DNA from: a candidate division FCPU426 bacterium
GTDB lineage: Bacteria > Oederibacteriota > Muellerivitia > Muellerivitales > Muellerivitaceae
DNA length: 32,438 bases
NCBI GenBank assembly: GCA_023249615.1
Contig: JAHFCG010000017.1
Coordinates: 1 to 32,438, forward strand
Direction of reading: 5' to 3'
The notes under the pieces were generated by a model that was given only the letters and a program-made list of their open reading frames with translations, ran no database searches and was not told the origin of the DNA. Made by a program: the position numbers and the translations under genes. This document shows, in pieces, positions 7,617 to 14,365 of the stretch (within the stretch, counting starts at the first letter, position 1; each line of letters starts with the position of its first letter).

Positions 7617-8074
7617 AGGATGAGTTCCTCCACTCGGGGAATGCTTTCCGGATGGGACGCTTCCACGGATAAACGGCGCGCGTCCTCGGAGAGTATTTCA
7701 AAACTTATTTTTATGGCGGGCGGGGGGATAAGCTTGGGGAATTTATCACCCCACTCCACCGCGACAATACCGCCTTTTTCAGTCCACTCATACCAACCCA
7801 GGTCTTCCACGGCCTTGGATTGTTCGAGCCGGTACCAGTCAAAATGGTAGAGCGGAAGACGCCCTTCGTAAATATGCTGGAGGGTAAAGGTGGGTGAGGT
7901 TACATTCCCCTCATAGCCCAGCCCCTTCGCCAAACCCTTCACAAACTGTGTTTTTCCGGCGCCAAGGGGCCCTTCCAGGGTCCAAACTTCCCCTGGTTTC
8001 GCCTTTTCTCCGATCATCAAGCCCAGTTGGTAGGTAAGTTCAGGCGTGTCGCAGGTAAAGCTGGTTTTTAACAA
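7601..8074 (-). CDS. tsaE: tRNA t6A biosynthesis ATPase TsaE
   Basis: About 157 residues. The Walker A motif GPLGAGKT, 'VTSPTFTLQHIYEG', 'LYHFDWYRLE' and 'VAVEWGDKF' are the canonical TsaE (YjeE) blocks; the protein is an ATPase that drives turnover of the TsaB-TsaD complex. The frame is open to an ATG at 8125, but the first 17 codons read through a repeat containing a CCGCAAATTTGCGG palindrome. I prefer the TTG at 8074, which has GGGAG about 6 nt upstream and gives a family-like N-terminus. Either start leaves the domain complete. Confidence 0.92.
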   Translation of the reverse strand: MLKTSFTCDTPELTYQLGLMIGEKAKPGEVWTLEGPLGAGKTQFVKGLAKGLGYEGNVTSPTFTLQHIYEGRLPLYHFDWYRLEQSKAVEDLGWYEWTEKGGIVAVEWGDKFPKLIPPPAIKISFEILSEDARRLSVEASHPESIPRVEELILCWPP

Positions 8075-8093
8075 AGTAACTCCCAAAATGATT

Positions 8094-8304
8094 AGCCGCA
8101 AATTTGCGGGGATTTTCGCTATCAAAAATGGACTTTAAAAAACTTAAAAAAATATCCATCAACGTTTAATTTGTCATCCTGAACGAAGTGAAGTATCTCT
8201 GTTTTCTTGGAAAACATAGATTCTTCGGCGGAAATCGCCTCAGAATGACAACATTAGAAAAAATTTTAAAATCTTTTCCGCGTTAATCCGCGCAAATTCG
8301 CGGC
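8094..8304. repeat. Repeat-filled gap between thiL and tsaE (two half-sites)
   Basis: The left edge carries a perfect 14-nt palindrome, CCGCAAATTTGCGG (8096-8109). The right edge (about 8278-8304) carries CCGCG/TTAATCCGCGCAAATTCGCGG, which is related to it. Between them lies a separate miniature inverted-repeat element at 8171-8251. The arrangement looks like one dispersed repeat interrupted by another. Confidence 0.6.
8171..8251. repeat. Miniature inverted-repeat element (GTCATCCTGA type)
   Basis: 81 bp beginning TTGTCATCCTGAACGAAGTG and ending CCTCAGAATGACAA. The ends are imperfect inverted repeats (TTGTCAT-C/T-CTGA), with AGATTCTTCGG and AGTATCT inside. This end sequence is of a type seen as a dispersed repeat in many bacterial genomes. 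No coding capacity. Confidence 0.8.
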
Positions 8305-8311
8305 AATGCTT

Positions 8312-9349
8312 TCAGCCTTTTTTCGAAAAGTGGTCAAAGCCTTTGGATTCAAGCGGAACCCTTTGGGCTTTTTTAGAGATAAGCGTAATCCCCTTCGCTT
8401 TCGGTACCATCCGGCCGATCGCCTTGCAGGCCACACCTGTTTCCCCGGCGAGTTTCTGTACCACTTCTGAAATTTTGTTGAGAGGAACGGTGAACAAAAG
8501 CTCGTAATCTTCCCCGCCATGTAGCGCGAAGTCGAGGGGATTCAATTTGTTTTCCTCACAATAATGAAGCAGGGAGGCGGAAAGGGGCACCCCCTCCTCG
8601 TGAACCTCGGCCCCGACGCCTGACTCCCCGCACAAATGATGAACCTCGCTGGAAAGGCCGTCCGAAATATCGATGGCTGATGTTGCCAGCCTATTCGTGG
8701 CCAAATGTCTTCCAGAATTAAACCGGGGAACGGGCGTTAAATGTCTCTTGATGAGGATGGAGGTAATTTCCTTGCCCTTGGCCGAGGGGTTTTGAAGCGC
8801 GTGAAGACCCGCGGCCGAGTCGCCCAGGGTTCCCGTGACAAAAAGGGCGTCGCCCACCTGGGCGCCGCTTCGCTTCAACGCCCGGCCCGATTCCACCTCC
8901 CCGATCATGGCGATATTCACCACGAACTGGTCGCTTCCCACCGTGTCCCCGCCCACAATCTGAGCGCCGAAGGATTCCCCCCAGCTTTTCATCCCGTCAT
9001 AAAAGGCTTCAAGATCCGCCACGGGAAAATTCTTGGGAACTCCCAGGGAAACAACCGCCACCGTGGGTTTGGCTCCCATCGCGGCGCAATCGCTGATGTT
9101 GACCGCCATGGTCTTGGCGCCCAGTTGCCAGGGAGTAATCAGTTTGAAATCAAAATGACGGCCTTCGACCAGCATGTCGGTGGTAAAAACCAGTTCGTGC
9201 CCGGGCGTGGGTTTGAAAATGGCGGCGTCATCACCGATGCCCAAAGTCACCGAGGGATTTTTGGATTTCAGGGACTCGCGGATCTTGTCGATAAACCCGA
9301 ACTCGCCGGTGTTCCCCATGGTTTTTTTGATGTCTTTTTCGTTTTTCAA
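8312..9349 (-). CDS. thiL: Thiamine-monophosphate kinase
   Basis: 345 residues, full length for ThiL, which phosphorylates thiamine phosphate to thiamine diphosphate. The visible ATP/Mg blocks are 'LGIGDDAAIF', 'TTDMLVEGRHFDF', 'AVNISDCAAMGAKP', 'IVGGDTVGS', 'AIDISDGLSSEV' and 'HGGEDYELLF', in the expected order for this PurM/AIR-synthase-like fold. The TTG start at 9349 has AGGAG about 6 nt upstream; an ATG ten codons later (9319) is the alternative. Cytoplasmic. The reading frame ends close to the repeat-filled gap. Confidence 0.95.
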   Translation of the reverse strand: MKNEKDIKKTMGNTGEFGFIDKIRESLKSKNPSVTLGIGDDAAIFKPTPGHELVFTTDMLVEGRHFDFKLITPWQLGAKTMAVNISDCAAMGAKPTVAVVSLGVPKNFPVADLEAFYDGMKSWGESFGAQIVGGDTVGSDQFVVNIAMIGEVESGRALKRSGAQVGDALFVTGTLGDSAAGLHALQNPSAKGKEITSILIKRHLTPVPRFNSGRHLATNRLATSAIDISDGLSSEVHHLCGESGVGAEVHEEGVPLSASLLHYCEENKLNPLDFALHGGEDYELLFTVPLNKISEVVQKLAGETGVACKAIGRMVPKAKGITLISKKAQRVPLESKGFDHFSKKG

Positions 9350-9372
9350 ACAAACTCCTCAAGATTTTTTAA

Positions 9373-9461
9373 CCACCAAGGGCACCAAGTTCACCAAGAA
9401 GGATGAACAAAAGAGATTTAAATATTTTCGATTTCTTGGTGCCCTTGTTGAACTTGGTGGT
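9373..9461. repeat. 9-nt-unit inverted-repeat element, copy 5
   Basis: Left arm at 9373-9398 and right arm at 9434-9461 with three cores each. The right arm has one substitution (CTTGTTG). The spacer is about 35 nt. It separates thiL from argJ. Confidence 0.87.
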
Positions 9462-9467
9462 GAAAAA

Positions 9468-10667
9468 TCAGGTTGTATAACGTCCGTTGATGTCGATGTA
9501 ACCATCCGTCAAGTCACAGGTGTAAACGGTTGTCTTAGCCTTTCCAAGTTTTAAATCGACGACTATGTCGACATTCTTTCGGGATAATATTTTTTTGAGC
9601 TTTTCCCGGGACCAGCTGACTTTTTTCCCGCCGTTGTAAAGCAGGTAGCCGCCGATGACCACCGAGGTTTTAAATTCATCAATGGAGGCGCCGGCGTATC
9701 CCGCGGCCATCATGACCCTGCCCCAATTGGGGTCCGCCCCGAAAATCGCGGTCTTGACCAAGGGCGATTTGGCGATGGTCATGGCGATCTTAAAGGCATC
9801 CAGATCCGACTTGGCCCCCGTGGCGGTTACCGAAACAAATTTTGTCGCCCCCTCACCATCCCGAACGACCGCTTTGGCAAGATCCAGGCAGACTTCCTTC
9901 AAAGCCTTCACGAATTGTTCATAACACTCGCCTTTATAGGTCAACGGCTTGTTTCCGCAAGCACCGTTGGCCATCAGGATGACCGAATCATTGGTCGATA
10001 CATCCCCGTCCACCGTAATCCGGTGGAAACTTTCCCCCACGGCTTCCCTCAACGCCTGGTTCAACAAGGGTCTCGATATTTGAACGTCGGTCAACAGATA
10101 CACCAGCATGGTTCCCATGTTGGGATGGATCATCCCTGACCCCTTGGCCATTCCCGTTAGCCAGGATTTTTTTCCAACCATCATGAGGGGCCTGGCGCTG
10201 ACCTTGGTGAAAGTATCGGTTGTCAGGATCGCCTCAGCGGCGTCCATGGCCCCGTTTCCAGAAAGCCTCAATACAGCCTGTCTAACCCCGGCGAGGATTT
10301 TCGGCATGGGCAAGGGGATTCCTATAACGCCTGTCGAATGGGTTAAAACCGCCTCCGCGGTTATTCCCAAATACTCGGCAACAGTTTTCGCGGTCTTTAA
10401 AACGTCCTTTTCGCCCTGTTTTCCAGTAAGAGCGTTCGCGTTGGTGGTATTGACCAGGACAGCCTGGATTTTTTTGCCGGCCTTCAACGCTTTTTCAGTG
10501 TGTTTGGCGGAGGCGGCCTTGACCCGGTTGGTCGTGACCATGCCGACGGTGACGGCCGGAAACCGGGAAACCAGCAAAGCCATGTCGGGCTTGCCGGTTT
10601 TTTTCAAACCCGCGTGAATTCCCGACGCGAGAAAACCGAGGGGAAGGGGAAGATGTTGTTTTGCCAT
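9468..10667 (-). CDS. argJ: Glutamate N-acetyltransferase / ornithine acetyltransferase
   Basis: 399 residues from the ATG at 10667. ArgJ transfers acetyl groups between acetylornithine and glutamate in the cyclic arginine pathway. It is an Ntn-type enzyme that cleaves itself before a threonine: 'KGSGMIHPNMGTML' places Thr186 as the nucleophile. 'THSTGVIG' supplies the oxyanion region, and the C-terminus ends in YTT as usual. I reject the upstream extension to 10736 because a TTGACA-N17-TAGAAT promoter lies inside it. AAGGA sits about 8 nt before the ATG. Other arginine genes are not adjacent. The divergent plus-strand gene shares this intergenic region. Confidence 0.96.
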   Translation of the reverse strand: MAKQHLPLPLGFLASGIHAGLKKTGKPDMALLVSRFPAVTVGMVTTNRVKAASAKHTEKALKAGKKIQAVLVNTTNANALTGKQGEKDVLKTAKTVAEYLGITAEAVLTHSTGVIGIPLPMPKILAGVRQAVLRLSGNGAMDAAEAILTTDTFTKVSARPLMMVGKKSWLTGMAKGSGMIHPNMGTMLVYLLTDVQISRPLLNQALREAVGESFHRITVDGDVSTNDSVILMANGACGNKPLTYKGECYEQFVKALKEVCLDLAKAVVRDGEGATKFVSVTATGAKSDLDAFKIAMTIAKSPLVKTAIFGADPNWGRVMMAAGYAGASIDEFKTSVVIGGYLLYNGGKKVSWSREKLKKILSRKNVDIVVDLKLGKAKTTVYTCDLTDGYIDINGRYTT

Positions 10668-10701
10668 GTCAAAATCCTTATCTAATAGGTAAAGAGGTTG
10701 C

Positions 10702-10730
10702 ATTCTAAGAGCTTTAAAAAACCCTGTCAA
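10702..10730 (-). promoter_or_regulatory. Strong sigma-70-type promoter of argJ
   Basis: Minus-strand TTGACA (10725-10730), a 17-nt spacer and TAGAAT (10702-10707), which is 6/6 and 5/6 consensus. The expected leader is about 28 nt and contains the AAGGA ribosome site. The promoter lies on the gene side of the repeat at 10766-10915, which would therefore be upstream of, not within, the transcript. Confidence 0.75.
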
Positions 10731-10765
10731 ACACACAACTTTGGACAGCCAAAACCCAGATTATT

Positions 10766-10915
10766 CACCACCAAGACTCCAACCCTCCAAGGGAACCTTG
10801 GATAAAAATTATCAAGCCCAGGAGCAAAGCTTGTAAGACTTTTTTTCTTCAAAGACCTAATTCCTTTACGGAAAAAATTCCATTGTCGCTCTTGGTGTCT
10901 TGGAGTCTTGGTGGT
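10766..10915. repeat. Inverted-repeat element, CCAAGACTC flavour
   Basis: Left arm at 10766-10793 (CACCACCAAGACTCCAACCC) and right arm at 10891-10915 (CTTGGTGTC/TTGGAGTCTTGGTGGT). The outermost 14-16 nt pair perfectly. The spacer is about 97 nt, the longest of the set except for 29516-29680. It lies in the divergent region between argJ and the HAD phosphatase. Confidence 0.83.
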
Positions 10916-10928
10916 AAAAAGGGTTCCT

Positions 10929-11597
10929 ATGAAATGCAAAGGCGTCGACATTCAACTCAAAGCCGTTCTCTTCGACCTCGACGGAACCTTGATTGATTCC
11001 AAGCGGGACATCGCCCAGTCAGCCAACGCCGCCAGAATCCATTTCGGTTTCACTCCCCTGCCGGACGATACCATCGGCACCTTCGTGGGGCTTGGTGTCA
11101 TGAATCTTTTGGAAAGATCCATCGAAAGCAAAGACCCCGCGCGGTTAAAAGAGGCCTATGAAATTTTCAAGAAACATTACCGAACCCATTGCGTCGATTT
11201 TACCCGGCCCTACCCAGGGACTTTTGAGCTTTTGGAAAACCTGAAGGAACGCAGGGTCAAGATGGGAGTGGTTTCCAACAAGCCCCAGGAATTCACCGAC
11301 TTGATATTAAAAAAGCTGGACCTTTGGGATTTTTTCGAGGTTTCCTTCGGCCCGGAAGCTACTGTTAATAAAAAACCGCATCCAGAACCCCTCTTGACGG
11401 CCCTGGAACGTATGAAAGCCAAGCCCTCGGAAGGCGTCATGATCGGCGATTCGGTGGTGGACATTGAGGCGGCCCGGGCGGCCAAAATGCTGGTGGGAGT
11501 GGTCTCGCATGGTTACGGGGAGAGAGAAATCCTGAACGCCGCCGATCCCGACTGGCTTTTCAATTCATTGGGTGAATTTTTAGAAATTTTTACTTAA
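10929..11597 (+). CDS. HAD-family phosphatase, phosphoglycolate phosphatase-like
   Basis: 222 residues from the ATG at 10929. The HAD motif I is DLDGT with Asp16 (nucleophile) and Asp18. Motif II is the 'MGVVSNK' stretch, motif III is the lysine in 'NKKPHPEPL', and motif IV is 'MIGDSVVDIEAAR'. The cap is helical (type C1), as in Gph/PGP phosphatases. Substrate is inferred: 2-phosphoglycolate or a similar small phosphate. The frame opens earlier at 10908, but those codons come from the right arm of the neighbouring repeat. It is the only clear plus-strand gene, and its stop overlaps the end of the convergent gene on the other strand by 8 nt. Confidence 0.88.
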   Translation: MKCKGVDIQLKAVLFDLDGTLIDSKRDIAQSANAARIHFGFTPLPDDTIGTFVGLGVMNLLERSIESKDPARLKEAYEIFKKHYRTHCVDFTRPYPGTFELLENLKERRVKMGVVSNKPQEFTDLILKKLDLWDFFEVSFGPEATVNKKPHPEPLLTALERMKAKPSEGVMIGDSVVDIEAARAAKMLVGVVSHGYGEREILNAADPDWLFNSLGEFLEIFT

Positions 11598-12321
11598 TTT
11601 TCCATGGCGTTAAATTAACAAAAGGTGTCAAAGGGTTTGTAGGTTTGTTGCCTGAATTTATGGCTTTTCCACCTTCGGGCGCTCGCAAAACACGAAAAAG
11701 GTATACAAGTCCCATCATTTCATCATCCAAGCAAAACCAATTAGGCTCAACCGTCTGTGGTGCAAATGAAGAATAAAATGAAATTTTATTAAGGGCAATT
11801 TTAATAGGTTCTATTCCCTTGAGAGTCAGTGTTCGAAAAATTCTTTTACCTCCCAAAATAATACCCACCTGATAACAGGCGACGCCATCTGGTGGGCAAT
11901 CCCCAAAAACCATGTCCTGTTTTATTTTGCTTTCATCAAAATTATTGTCGTCATTCACTGCATTTGATAGGTTTTTCAATGGAGGCGGTGGAAGATTTTT
12001 TTGAAAACATTCATAAATTATTTCAAATTTTTCATCTGAGATCTTATATAGCCTTGGAACAAATCCGCTTCCTCTGTGGAAAGAGGTTAAACCTTCACAA
12101 CAATATTCATTCGAATCATGCGAGTTAGAAATTGCGCAGGAATCCCTTTCCAAGCTTTTCCCCGATCGAGCTAAATAGTTCAAGTAAATTAAATTCGGTT
12201 CGTGAGTCGGCCTAGAACCGCCTTTTGCTTTTTCAATCGGGGCAAGAGCGGGCAATGCTTTTCCCGGGGATGGGTGAGTTAAAAAAGAAAAAAGGATAAG
12301 TAAAAAAAGGAAAGCTCTCAT
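11590..12321 (-). CDS. Secreted protein of unknown function
   Basis: 243 residues with a clear signal peptide (MRAFLFLLILFSFLTHPSPG, cleavage probably after the following KALPA). The mature part has no domain I recognise. It contains several cysteines, including an adjacent pair ('NEYCCEGL') and 'GDCPPDGVACYQVG', which could form disulphides outside the cytoplasm. The gene is visibly richer in A+T than its neighbours, which may point to recent acquisition. The ATG at 12321 has no Shine-Dalgarno, but a perfect TATAAT ends 6 nt before it. It converges with, and slightly overlaps, the plus-strand phosphatase. Confidence 0.7.
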   Translation of the reverse strand: MRAFLFLLILFSFLTHPSPGKALPALAPIEKAKGGSRPTHEPNLIYLNYLARSGKSLERDSCAISNSHDSNEYCCEGLTSFHRGSGFVPRLYKISDEKFEIIYECFQKNLPPPPLKNLSNAVNDDNNFDESKIKQDMVFGDCPPDGVACYQVGIILGGKRIFRTLTLKGIEPIKIALNKISFYSSFAPQTVEPNWFCLDDEMMGLVYLFRVLRAPEGGKAINSGNKPTNPLTPFVNLTPWKIK

Positions 12322-12327
12322 ACTTTA

Positions 12328-12333
12328 ATTATA
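12328..12333 (-). promoter_or_regulatory. TATAAT hexamer immediately before the secreted-protein gene
   Basis: A consensus -10 box on the minus strand is separated from the ATG by TAAAGT only, so transcription would start at the start codon. No good -35 hexamer at 16-18 nt. Confidence 0.45.
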
Positions 12334-12381
12334 TACCCTTGACCAAGGGAAAAAGCCGGAGCGTTAAGCCATAAAAAATTC

Positions 12382-13905
12382 TTATCTAGCCATCTTCAAA
12401 ATAAAACTCAGCGGCGCGCCTTCCCTTTCAACCCGGTGGATGATTTTTGTTTCCTCCCCGGGCCCAGGTCTGATGCCCGCCCTGGTCATGATGACCGCGA
12501 AATCCGCCTCTTCCCTTTTATCCCACCAAATCATGTTTGAATTGAAATAGGTCTGGGATTGAAAGGGCGCCCCTTGGGCGTAAATTTTATAAATCCTGTT
12601 CGAACCTTTGATTTCGTTTTTCTTAAGCCATTCCACAGCCTCCTTCATGCTGGCCACCCAATAATCCGTTTCATATTTTCCGTAAGCCCCTTTAAACCCT
12701 CCCGCCAGCTCATTGAAGTAAACATATTCATAGGGATGGAGCCTGATCAGATGCGCTCCCGTCATCCCCATATTTAAAACCATTAAAAAACCGACCGTCA
12801 TTTTGCCCAGGGAATTCCCAGGGGACTTGGAGTCTTGTGGGCGGATTGGCCTGAAGAATTCAATGAAAGCCAGGGCCGCCATTGTGGAAAGGATGGGGAT
12901 CAGGAAAAGAAAATGTCTGATGCCGTCGTAGATGGCCGGGTGGAGTAAAAGGTACAGGCCGAAATTAAGCAGAAAAGCGCCTCCCAGTAAAAAATAAAGG
13001 TGATGGACGCTCCCGCCCCTGAATTTGAAAAAGGAATAAATAAAAAACACCAGCAAAAAAAGGGGCGTGGTAAAACCTATCCAAAGCGGAAGGTAATACC
13101 AGGGGTAATTGATCGTATCCGAGGTCCCACCCATAAAAAGAAACTCGAATCTTGGGGGAAAATGGGCGCTCAACCAAAAAACATTTATCAAATGTTTAAA
13201 ATAATGTTCCCCCAGATAAGGCCACAAAACCATGCAAAGAATTTGGGAGGTTGCCAAAACCCCGAACCAGTCCTTGGACCTCCAGAAAAACCATTTCCGA
13301 AAACCCCCTTGTCCCCTTTTTTGTTTTCGGATCCCAAAAAGATAAAAGTCGTAAATCATTAAAACCGGAAAAAGGGTAAAACCGACTATTCGCGAACTCA
13401 TGGTAAAAGCGAAAAGGACGCCCAGGATGGCCCACCGCGCCTTGAATTCCGGCAGATTTTCCTCAAAAAGGTAAAGGGCCGCCAAACTCAAAAAATAAAA
13501 AAGCGCGAAAGGGACATCCTTGGGGTTCGCGGGAATGCTTCCGAGAAAGGAAAGGGAAAGGAACAAAAACACCGGACCCGCCAGGGCCCAAATCCGTTTT
13601 CGGGTCTGAAAAAGCACGACCTCATAAACCGCCCAAAAAAGCAGCAGGGCGAAAAGCAGGTTTAACAAATGAAAAAACTCATAATTGATTTTTGAGGTAA
13701 AAAAATTCAAAAGGAATGGATAGGGGTAGCTGTGTTCCGGATCAAAGTAAGCGGGCTTCTCACCATGAACAATGAACTGGTAAAGTTCCATTCCTCCCTG
13801 GTAGGTATCCTTCTCATCCCAGGTGCAGCCGTAGTCCTTGTAAGTCCCGAGGGAAAAGACCAGGTAAAAGAACGCGAAAAGCAGGAAGGGGATTCTTTGT
13901 CTCAA
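12382..13905 (-). CDS. GT39-type membrane glycosyltransferase
   Basis: 507 residues with roughly ten hydrophobic segments and a C-terminal soluble part of about 110 residues. The first extracytoplasmic loop carries the acidic 'DYGCTWDEKD' expected in GT-C enzymes (PMT/ArnT-like), and 'IPANPKDVPFALFYFL' marks a second conserved region. Such enzymes move a sugar from a polyprenyl-phosphate carrier to protein or lipid on the outer face of the inner membrane. Donor and acceptor are unknown. The TTG at 13905 is a weak start with no clear ribosome site; a TAGAAT box at 13936-13941 lies about 30 nt upstream. No other glycan-assembly gene is adjacent. Confidence 0.8.
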   Translation of the reverse strand: MRQRIPFLLFAFFYLVFSLGTYKDYGCTWDEKDTYQGGMELYQFIVHGEKPAYFDPEHSYPYPFLLNFFTSKINYEFFHLLNLLFALLLFWAVYEVVLFQTRKRIWALAGPVFLFLSLSFLGSIPANPKDVPFALFYFLSLAALYLFEENLPEFKARWAILGVLFAFTMSSRIVGFTLFPVLMIYDFYLFGIRKQKRGQGGFRKWFFWRSKDWFGVLATSQILCMVLWPYLGEHYFKHLINVFWLSAHFPPRFEFLFMGGTSDTINYPWYYLPLWIGFTTPLFLLVFFIYSFFKFRGGSVHHLYFLLGGAFLLNFGLYLLLHPAIYDGIRHFLFLIPILSTMAALAFIEFFRPIRPQDSKSPGNSLGKMTVGFLMVLNMGMTGAHLIRLHPYEYVYFNELAGGFKGAYGKYETDYWVASMKEAVEWLKKNEIKGSNRIYKIYAQGAPFQSQTYFNSNMIWWDKREEADFAVIMTRAGIRPGPGEETKIIHRVEREGAPLSFILKMAR

Positions 13906-13997
13906 GGTTTGTCCCGTGGGAAATGGTTAAGGAGCATTCTAGCGAAAGTGCCGGACCGAAAGTAAATTTTATCTTGGAATTTAAAAAGAAGGGGGTT

Positions 13998-14258
13998 TTA
14001 TAATTCCCGGACTGATTCCACCAGCACAAACCGGGCCCGGTCCTTTTTCGCCACCGATTTTCCCGGGGGAATTTCAAGAATTTTTAGTTTCATTTCTTTT
14101 TGAGGAAGAAACAGGGCCAGCGCGTCTCCCGCGAGGGATTCATGGGAAGGTTTTACGGACTTCCCATTCACCCAAACCTTGCCGGAATCGCAAAAACGTT
14201 TGGCGGCCATTCGGGTTTTCGTGATCCCCATCAACTTCAAGAAAAGGTCAACCCTCAA
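13998..14258 (-). CDS. Small S4-domain RNA-binding protein (Hsp15/RqcP-like)
   Basis: 86 residues that are almost wholly an S4 domain: 'MRVDLFLKLMGITKTRMAAK' followed by 'GKVWVNGKSVKPSHESLAGD' is the alpha-L RNA-binding motif, with a basic tail. Hsp15 (HslR) and RqcP, which bind 50S subunits carrying stalled peptidyl-tRNA, have this size and layout; which one it equates to cannot be decided here. The start is a TTG at 14258 with AAGG about 10 nt upstream. It lies downstream of the SurA-like cluster with 107 bp between, and a ribosome quality-control role is inferred only. Confidence 0.85.
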   Translation of the reverse strand: MRVDLFLKLMGITKTRMAAKRFCDSGKVWVNGKSVKPSHESLAGDALALFLPQKEMKLKILEIPPGKSVAKKDRARFVLVESVREL

Positions 14259-14365
14259 GATTCTTCAACCTTGTTGACGACGCAAGCGGAAAACGGCTTG
14301 TCCACCGAAGTCGAGCGATACCGATGATGGACGAAGGGAGGACGAAGGAAAGGGGAAGACCCGGG

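Noticed and set aside
9174..9554. Plus-strand frame containing TTKGTKFTKK
   Set aside because: It reads through the 9-nt-unit repeat; the period of three codons keeps such frames open.
14299..14335. GTCCA...TGGAC dispersed repeat before the S4 gene
   Set aside because: Only five pairing bases at each end, too weak to list as an element.
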